From positions 51,584 through 115,583 of the forward strand of contig JANQMH010000073.1 of NCBI GenBank assembly GCA_028280195.1: a stretch of 64,000 nucleotides of DNA. The letters are read 5' to 3'. Under the pieces are notes generated by a model. It made no database searches, was not told the DNA's origin, and was given only the letters and a program-made list of their open reading frames with translations. This stretch comes from Exilibacterium sp. (GTDB lineage: Bacteria; Pseudomonadota; Gammaproteobacteria; Pseudomonadales; Cellvibrionaceae). Position 1 is the stretch's first letter, and each line of letters begins with the position of its first letter. Positions 56,409 through 61,941 of the stretch are shown in pieces. Made by a program: the position numbers and the translations under genes.

Positions 56409-56456
56409 AAATGATATAAGGTAACACTCAGACAGGTGAAAATGATATAAGGTAAC
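56409..56456. promoter_or_regulatory. Direct repeats in the divergent promoter of the uptake cargo
   Basis: AAATGATATAAGGTAAC occurs at 56409-56425 and again at 56440-56456, exactly 31 bp apart, in the 244-bp gap between the binding-protein gene and the receptor gene. The core GATATAAGGTAAC is an imperfect inverted repeat resembling metalloregulator boxes (Fur- or Zur-like). Spacing of about three helical turns suggests cooperative binding. Confidence 0.6.
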
Positions 56457-56530
56457 CTTCAAGCAGGCAAAGCAATCCTGCACTTTTGTAACACGACAGA
56501 CGCACGGATGGGCAATAACAGAGGAAATCA

Positions 56531-58585
56531 ATGATGAAATCAGGCTTCCACCGGTTCAGTGGAATCTATCCGGCCACGTTCGCGCTCGCGCTCGGCGTCG
56601 CCAGTGTCGCATCCGCGCAGGGCCGGGATCAGTCGTCAGACGGGCGCGAGGACATTGAGGAGCTGCTGGTGATCGGCGAGAAGATCCCGCGCACATTCGA
56701 CGAAACGACTTCGAGCGTTGCGCTGTTGACCGCGCAGGAGATCGAGGACCGCAACGTGCGCTCAATCGCCGATGCGCTTCAGCAGGTGCCGAATGTGAGC
56801 GTTGGTGATCTGGGCGGGCCGGTCGTCCGCGGTATCGATTTCCACGGCGTTAATGCCGATTTTATACGCCCAACGGGAACGGTGATTATTGACAGCGTTC
56901 CTCTGCCGATCGCGACGATATTCGCGGTAGGCAGCGGCGGATCGCTTTGGGACATTGAGCGGGTGGAGGTGTTCCGCGGTCCTCAATCCACGACAGTCGG
57001 CCCCAATGCGCTGGCCGGGGTCGTGCTGCTGCGCACGAAGGATCCCACCTTCGAATGGTCGGGGGCTGGTCAGTTCAGATATGGCGAGCGCAACACGCTG
57101 CAGTATGCGGGCGCGATAGGCGGGCCGATCATCGAGGACACGCTCGCCTTCCGTCTCTCGTTCGACTCGATTGAATCGGATGGGGCAGTGAAGAACACCT
57201 TTTTCGGCGATGACGAGTGGGCGCACACCGACCGGCAAACTTACCGCGGCAAGCTGCTTTTTACCCCGCAGGGACTGCCCGGGTTCTCCGCGCTTCTGTC
57301 CGTCACGCATTTGAGCCAGGACGATGGCCGGAACACAGTTGAGGGCCCCGATTTCTTCGAACGCGAGAACGCTTTCGAGATCCGCGAGGAGACCACGGCG
57401 GACATAACTTTCGGCTCATTGGAGCTGGGCTACGAATTCAGCGATGCATGGCGCTTCACTTCAACCACTACGATGCAAGAAGAAAACCGCGATGACCTTG
57501 AGGATGTCAGCTTCTTCGTTCCATTTGGCTCCGCCGGCCTCGATCTCGACATCGGCTACAGCACGCGAAGCCAGGAATTGCGTTTCAACTATGCCAGCCC
57601 GTCTTTAAAAGGGACATTTGGCGTATATTACTGGCGCCTTCGCCGCGAGTCGGACTTCTTTCTCGCGGGCGCGCCGTTTATTCAACCTGGCAGTCAGCTT
57701 TATGAAATCGAAAACTATGCGGTGTTCGGTGAAGTCGACTACGAGTTTTCGCGAGGCTGGACGCTGATCGCCGGCGCCCGCGTCGATCACGATGATTTCG
57801 CGTCCGCGACAAGCGGCTTCACCAGCCCGGCGCCCTTTTCGGCGGAGAGCGACGCAACTGTATTTCTGCCGAAGTTGGGTATAGTGCACGCGTTGAACGA
57901 CCGCACCAATCTCGGCTTCACGATCCAACGCGGCTATCGCGCTGGCGGATTGGGCAGCGCCAATCTCGTGCGGCCGAACGAGTTCGATCCGGAGTTCACG
58001 TGGACCTACGAACTCAGCCTGCGTGCGCGCTCGTCGGATGGCCGGTTACGCGCGACTGCGAACGTTTTTTACACGGATTGGACAGATCAACAGGTCAATA
58101 TCGGCGTGTTCCCTGAAGCCGACACCGTGAATGCAGGAGAGTCGACCCTTTACGGCGCAGAAGGCTCGATCGACTTCTCGCCCGTGCCTTCCTTGGACCT
58201 GTCCGCAGGGGTGGGCTATGTGCATACCGAGTTCGATGAATTCGTCTCGGACGGGATCGACTTCAGCGGCAACCGCTTCCCGTACGCGCCGCGCTTCACG
58301 GCGAACGCGGGAGCGACGTGGCGCGGAGCGGCGGGCTGGTTCGCCAACGGCAATGTCGTTTACAGATCGTCGGCCTTCGCTGACCTCGCTAACACGCCCG
58401 AACGAGAGCTGGATGCGTACACGCTCGTCAATGCAAGGCTTGGATATGAGGCCGAGAACTGGTCGGTGTACGCATATCTGCGAAACGCCTTAAACGAGGA
58501 TTACGTGGTCGATAAGCAACGGCTCGATAGGTGGGTGCTGGGCGATCCGCGCGAGGCGGGCATGTCGCTCAACTTCCGGCTCTGA
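56531..58585 (+). CDS. TonB-dependent receptor (transposon cargo)
   Basis: 684 aa; a GAGGA site is 5 bases before the ATG. A signal peptide (FALALGVASVASAQG) is followed by the TonB-box region IEELLVIGEKIPRTFDETTS, plug (VPNVSVGDLGGPVVRGIDFH; VEVFRGPQSTTVGPNALAGV) and beta-barrel ending REAGMSLNFRL. There is no STN domain, so no transmembrane signalling is expected. It would carry the chelate across the outer membrane to the ABC importer encoded divergently. GC is near 58-60% and the style is alphaproteobacterial (sphingomonad-like, inference), clearly different from the 70%-GC ABC genes it accompanies. Confidence 0.92.
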   Translation: MMKSGFHRFSGIYPATFALALGVASVASAQGRDQSSDGREDIEELLVIGEKIPRTFDETTSSVALLTAQEIEDRNVRSIADALQQVPNVSVGDLGGPVVRGIDFHGVNADFIRPTGTVIIDSVPLPIATIFAVGSGGSLWDIERVEVFRGPQSTTVGPNALAGVVLLRTKDPTFEWSGAGQFRYGERNTLQYAGAIGGPIIEDTLAFRLSFDSIESDGAVKNTFFGDDEWAHTDRQTYRGKLLFTPQGLPGFSALLSVTHLSQDDGRNTVEGPDFFERENAFEIREETTADITFGSLELGYEFSDAWRFTSTTTMQEENRDDLEDVSFFVPFGSAGLDLDIGYSTRSQELRFNYASPSLKGTFGVYYWRLRRESDFFLAGAPFIQPGSQLYEIENYAVFGEVDYEFSRGWTLIAGARVDHDDFASATSGFTSPAPFSAESDATVFLPKLGIVHALNDRTNLGFTIQRGYRAGGLGSANLVRPNEFDPEFTWTYELSLRARSSDGRLRATANVFYTDWTDQQVNIGVFPEADTVNAGESTLYGAEGSIDFSPVPSLDLSAGVGYVHTEFDEFVSDGIDFSGNRFPYAPRFTANAGATWRGAAGWFANGNVVYRSSAFADLANTPERELDAYTLVNARLGYEAENWSVYAYLRNALNEDYVVDKQRLDRWVLGDPREAGMSLNFRL

Positions 58586-58675
58586 CACCCGTTTGGGCTT
58601 GCTTGGAGCGCTTTAGGCTGAAGTAGCAGGGATTGAAGCTTAACTCTAAATCAATTTGAGTTCGCTAAACACGAT

Positions 58676-58695
58676 GGGGTTGGTTTGGCGTTTAC
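58676..58695 (+). repeat. Outer right inverted repeat of the transposon
   Basis: GGGGTTGGTTTGGCGTTTAC agrees with the inner IS66 right repeat at 18 of 20 positions, the terminal 16 being identical. The sequence further inside differs completely from IS66, so it is a solo end and not the remains of a second IS66 copy. Confidence 0.85.
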
Positions 58696-59369
58696 GCTTT
58701 GACCGCCTCTCCAGTTTTTGGGTTAACGGCATTTTTCTCATACGCCTCCCAATAAATACCTATCCCTCGCTTCTGCCAGCTTGGTAAATCGTTAAAATTG
58801 ATACCCCTTTGAAAAAGAAATTCGTTTTTATCGGCTACTGACATTTTTACGAACTTGGCATCTGAAGCCTGTGGAGAGATACCTTCCTTTCTTAAGCTCC
58901 AATAACAGTGAGCATTCAAGGCATTTCTATGCGCATCCTCGTTTCTCCAGCGAAAATAATCGACAACCAATTGTCTATTCGGCAATTGACAGATTCGACT
59001 ATCAAAAACTCCCATATCACCTAATAAGAGGCTAAATCTTGCACTTGCTTCCCCGGCTAACACTGAATTTAGCTTCCGCTCCTTCCTTTCAAATGTATTT
59101 TCATTTAAATCGAGCAGTAACGAGATTTCATCGCTTTGGGTAAAGCCATATAAAACTTTGAAACCACACTGCATTAAGTTCTTGACCGTCTCAATCATCA
59201 TATCTCTGAATTTAACGTCGTAGGGAGCGTCAAACTTATGCTTGTCCTTTGTCAAAGTCGTAAAACATCGGCCGTCTATCCGTGCAACCATATAAATGCC
59301 TGGCAGAATACAATGGTCGTGAGCCGTTTCGTATATGCGCATTTTTTGGTCTAATTCACTAAATTTCAT
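58692..59369 (-). pseudogene. Thg1-family (tRNA-His guanylyltransferase-like) gene, main piece, 3' end cut by transposon
   Basis: 225 codons from the ATG at 59369, which overlaps the upstream kinase-like frame by 11 bp. Thg1 hallmarks: VARIDGRCFTTLTK (metal-binding Asp32) and YGFTQSDEISLLLDL (Asp80/Glu81), then AHRNALNAHCYWSLRKEG. The enzymes add nucleotides in the 3'-5' direction; bacterial members repair 5'-truncated tRNAs. The frame closes at a TAA formed by the transposon end. The missing 27 residues are at 49904-49996. All catalytic residues remain, so partial activity cannot be excluded. Confidence 0.9.
58696..58703 (+). repeat. Target site duplication, right copy (GCTTTGAC)
   Basis: Identical to 49989-49996; it directly follows the outer right inverted repeat and lies within the Thg1-like coding sequence. 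Confidence 0.9.
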
Positions 59370-59805
59370 CTTGCCACTCGTCGACACTGAACTCGTTGTT
59401 GCTTATCGATACATAATACAGTTGATCAAATCCTTCGGTATATTCGGGTAATCGCAGCTTGCCATAAGTGCCTTTCACTCCGACATCGAGAATCCGTTCT
59501 TTTCCCTGTCGTTGAGAATTTCTATTTAGGCATTCCTCAAGGTTGGATTGGAAATAGTATCCTACGATCTCAAAGCCATGTGCTTTAAACCCGCTGATAT
59601 ATTTCTCTCTTTCTTCTCTTGTCGGGTTTGTATTATCCAGAACACATGGCTACTTTGATTCCAGGCACGCATTAAAAAGAATCTTTTCGCGGTGTCGTGT
59701 TTTCAACATGTCCATACTCAAGCGAATATGGGTCTTATAAAAATTCTTGAGGTAAAACATAGATTTACCGCTTGCCTGTAATCCAATGAATATTACACCT
59801 TTCAC
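59359..59805 (-). pseudogene. P-loop polynucleotide kinase-like gene with in-frame amber codon
   Basis: 149 codons from a GTG at 59805. Walker A GVIFIGLQASGKSMF, then IRLSMDMLKTRHREKILFNA, VLDNTNPTREEREKY and IVGYYFQSNLEECLNRNSQR mark the small AAA/PNK-type kinase family. Codon 52 is TAG (59650-59652), where a Gln is expected (ESK-Q-P); the rest is clean in one frame. The stop overlaps the Thg1-like start, giving a tightly coupled pair. Its likely role is phosphorylation of broken RNA or DNA 5' ends before Thg1-type repair (inference from families and coupling). Confidence 0.75.
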
Positions 59806-59866
59806 GAGTCGGCACTTTTTTATTGGTGGATGGAAGGTTATTTAAAGAAACTAAAGTTGTGCGGTA

Positions 59867-60084
59867 TTATAAAATAGTGGTATCAAAATCACTGCTTGTT
59901 GACAGGATACCTTGTTCAAGAGCCGAGGCTATTTTCACAGCTCCCGGCATAGTTATATTGTTAGTACATTCTTGCACTACACCTGGAGTAACGTAAACAG
60001 CCTTGAATAACCCGCAATACTATTGAGCAAATCCAGCCGGCCGAGTACGATTAGTGGTGTAGCGTCCGCTACGACAATATCCAT
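59867..60084 (-). pseudogene. PIN-like toxin (DUF3368 type), frameshifted and shortened
   Basis: From an ATG at 60084 the protein starts MDIVVADATPLIVLGRLDLL, the usual opening with the first catalytic Asp. It then shifts frame and continues VYVTPGVVQECTNNITMPG and KIASALEQGIL before a stop at 59867. The C-terminal half with further catalytic acids is missing. It lies 8 bp downstream of a UPF0175-containing antitoxin gene, the usual partner. Confidence 0.65.
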
Positions 60085-60092
60085 ATCTGCTC

Positions 60093-60413
60093 TCAAACAG
60101 TAATATCCGAATCCGGCACGTCGTCGTCATAGTCAATAACAGATATACCCGCTTTGCCCGCTTCGATCATAAACTCTTCAATGGACAGCTCAGCCAATTT
60201 GGCAGCTTGGCCCATTGTGAGCGCTTCGTTTTTGTAGAGATTCAATGCAATGGCCAGACGAGAACCATGATCCATCAAGGCCTGATCAACAGGTATGGCG
60301 TAATAGAGAGCAGTGCCGTTCTTGGTGAGAAAGAAGCTTTCGCCGGCCGCTGCTTTCTCCGGCAATTGACTGCTCAAGTCCCGTAGTTCACGTATGCCGA
60401 TAGACCCGATCAT
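60093..60413 (-). CDS. Antitoxin: Phd-like N-terminus fused to a UPF0175 domain
   Basis: 106 aa. Residues 1-45 (IGSIGIRELRDLSSQLPEKA and ESFFLTKNGTALYYAIPVD) resemble a Phd/YefM fold. Residues 50-95 (LNLYKNEALTMGQAAKLAEL; SIEEFMIEAGKAGISVIDYD) match UPF0175 antitoxins. It should bind the PIN toxin encoded downstream, but that gene is broken, leaving an orphan antitoxin. It lies inside the border repeats of the mobile region. Confidence 0.75.
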   Translation of the reverse strand: MIGSIGIRELRDLSSQLPEKAAAGESFFLTKNGTALYYAIPVDQALMDHGSRLAIALNLYKNEALTMGQAAKLAELSIEEFMIEAGKAGISVIDYDDDVPDSDITV

Positions 60414-60693
60414 ATATCACCTCTAATGTGTCACAATATGGGTATTTTCTGGATGCTACCATAATAGCTCAGATATCCCTAGACTGGGGTGAAATGGAAA
60501 TTAGGAGAAGCTGATTGGCGCTATTTATGCGTGTTTTTTAGCCGCTTCTGCTCTCGGAGAATTCAAGCCTTGCCCAGTTTTTTGTCCAGCTTTAGCAAAA
60601 CACAGGTGTTCACCAGTGCATTCTGGTTGAAAAATACCAATAAAAACAGTCGCTTAAGTACACCCATGCACACCCAAAAACACCAATAAAAAA
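60414..60693. other. Intergenic stretch inside the right border repeat
   Basis: About 280 bp without a supportable gene, AT-rich and with repeated ACCAATAAAAA blocks near 60638 and 60682. No integrase remnant can be recognised. Confidence 0.4.
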
Positions 60694-60718
60694 TTCGAGC
60701 CCCGTCCGGTCCGCCATT
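60694..60718 (+). repeat. Right border repeat: tRNA 3'-end-like attachment site
   Basis: TTCGAGCCCCGTCCGGTCCG followed by CCATT, 22 of 25 identical to 49763-49787 and in the same orientation. It is followed by a similar AT-rich block. It begins in the T-loop; nothing tRNA-like precedes it. Confidence 0.65.
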
Positions 60719-60847
60719 TAATTACTTTTAAATCAATTGCTTAGCTGATTTTAGCTAATTCCTGTCGAGTTTTTTGTAAACCCTGGCGTGTCATGCCCGT
60801 TTCTTAGCGATGTCAGTCATTGCTTTGGTATTCCCGCCAGTACCGCT

Positions 60848-61207
60848 TTACCAAATCGTTTTCACATGTTCATACTGAAGAATCTTTTCATCGGCCGTCA
60901 CCAGCGGCACTGCCAGTTGGCGAGCGGCCGCTGCGATCATGCGATCAGCCGGGTCTTTGTGGAAGTCGCCGGGCTGAAAACGAACCCCATCAATTTGAAA
61001 CACTTCATCAAGTCAGCTTTCCACATCCATGCTCAAAACCAAGTAGCCCTTCTCGGCCAGCACGGCTATTTCCCAGGCGCATATGGAAGAAATAAGAACT
61101 TCACCGCCATTGCCCAGGGTACTTTTGAGAGCCTTTTTGGCAGCGATGAAAAACGCACCGAAGCCGCTGACCCACCACACCAGAACATGGGTATCGATCA
61201 CGATCAT
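60848..61207 (-). pseudogene. vapC: VapC-type PIN ribonuclease with in-frame TGA
   Basis: 120 codons from 61207. MIVIDTHVLVWWVSG holds the first catalytic Asp, EVLISSICAWEIAVLAEKG the Glu, and DPADRMIAAAARQLAVPLVT with ADEKI the later acids. After MDVES a TGA replaces the Trp usual at this point (TGG to TGA); the frame otherwise continues cleanly to TAA at 60848. The start overlaps the antitoxin stop. As it stands only about half of the domain would be made. Confidence 0.8.
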
Positions 61208-61434
61208 CAGGCATTTTCCCAGTCATCATCGACAACCGGTGCGGTGGTATCTTCGTACTTGATGACAGTACCCTTCAACACCTCAAGAGGTGGAACGTCT
61301 TGCTGTCTCAACTTCCTGATTTCCAGGGCAGGTTTACCGCGATCGGTAATGACTCTGGATTGACCACTTTGCTCGATATCCCTCAAGATCTCCAGGGCAT
61401 AAGCTTTAAACTCGGTTTTTGAAATGGGCTCCAT
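61207..61434 (-). CDS. Phd/YefM-family antitoxin
   Basis: 75 aa. ISKTEFKAYALEILRDIEQS followed by RVITDRGKPALEIRKL is the DNA-binding Phd fold; the C-terminal KYEDTTAPVVDDDWEN is the toxin-binding tail. It is coupled to the vapC-like gene by a 1-bp overlap. Upstream TGACTA half-sites suggest autoregulation. Confidence 0.85.
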   Translation of the reverse strand: MEPISKTEFKAYALEILRDIEQSGQSRVITDRGKPALEIRKLRQQDVPPLEVLKGTVIKYEDTTAPVVDDDWENA

Positions 61435-61451
61435 CGTAAGGATCTCAAAAA

Positions 61452-61491
61452 TGACTACATAGAATAGTCACTTTAACAAGATAAATGACTA
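61452..61491. promoter_or_regulatory. Candidate operator of the Phd/VapC pair
   Basis: TGACTA (61452-61457) and TAGTCA (61465-61470) form a perfect inverted repeat, and a further TGACTA lies at 61486-61491. They start 18 bp upstream of the antitoxin start, where a Phd dimer would be expected to bind. Confidence 0.5.
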
Positions 61492-61652
61492 TACGCATCG
61501 TCATTACGTGCTTGTGTAAGCTGAGCCCAGTCACCTTTTACGTAGGGCAACCAATATGTGTGTGCCAGTCTTCCAAAGCCGGATTTGAATACCGCCGCTC
61601 CAGGGCCTGACTCCTGCGGGTCTATTTTGTTCAGCCATTGTGTTGCCCCTTG

Positions 61653-61935
61653 TTATTTATCATCGCGCTTGTTGACAAATAACCCAATGGATAAGGCATA
61701 AAACGTCAAGCTGCCATACTGAAATGGCAGCATGTCCTGGCCGGTATAAAACAGTATGCCCTGTTCAGTCGCTCTCGGCGGAGGCCAACACGGCCTGGTC
61801 ATCCAGCGTCAGATAACCCATATCCAACTCACTCGCTATGGCTCGGGCCAGCGTGGTTTTCCCGGCCTGCCTGGGGCCAGTGAGATACAGCACACGAAAC
61901 CCTGCCAGTAAGTCTTTTAGAAGGAAGAGTCTGAT
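61653..61935 (-). pseudogene. DUF4143-type AAA ATPase, internally deleted remnant
   Basis: The minus strand reads LYLTGPRQAGKTTLARAIAS and MGYLTLDDQAVLAS, the Walker A end of this ATPase family, then stops at 61765. In another frame GILFYTGQDMLPFQYGSLTF follows directly and ends at 61653; this is the conserved C-terminus. The roughly 300 central residues are absent, and the N-terminus is cut next to the autotransporter gene. Confidence 0.65.
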
Positions 61936-61941
61936 CAGGCA

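Larger units (their letters stand above)
49997..58695. mobile_element. IS66-family transposon with metal-uptake cargo (8.7 kb)
   Basis: Outer ends are GTAAGCGCCAAACCAAGCAC (49997-50016) and the inverted GGGGTTGGTTTGGCGTTTAC (58676-58695), matching at 17 of 20 positions. A perfect 8-bp duplication flanks the whole unit, and the interrupted Thg1 gene rejoins in frame when it is removed. Inside are one full IS66 (tnpABC, with its own right repeat at 52237-52256), a four-gene ABC importer and a divergent TonB-dependent receptor. There is no duplication next to the inner right repeat, so the unit that last moved was the long one. Confidence 0.88.

Noticed and set aside
58600..58695. Remains of a second IS66 copy forming a classical composite transposon
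   Set aside because: Only the terminal 20 bp resemble IS66; the sequence further inside shows no similarity to the IS66 right end.
61497..61640. A reading frame on the minus strand between the Phd gene and the DUF4143 remnant
   Set aside because: It is open for about 50 codons, but no start, ribosome site or family motif can be recognised.
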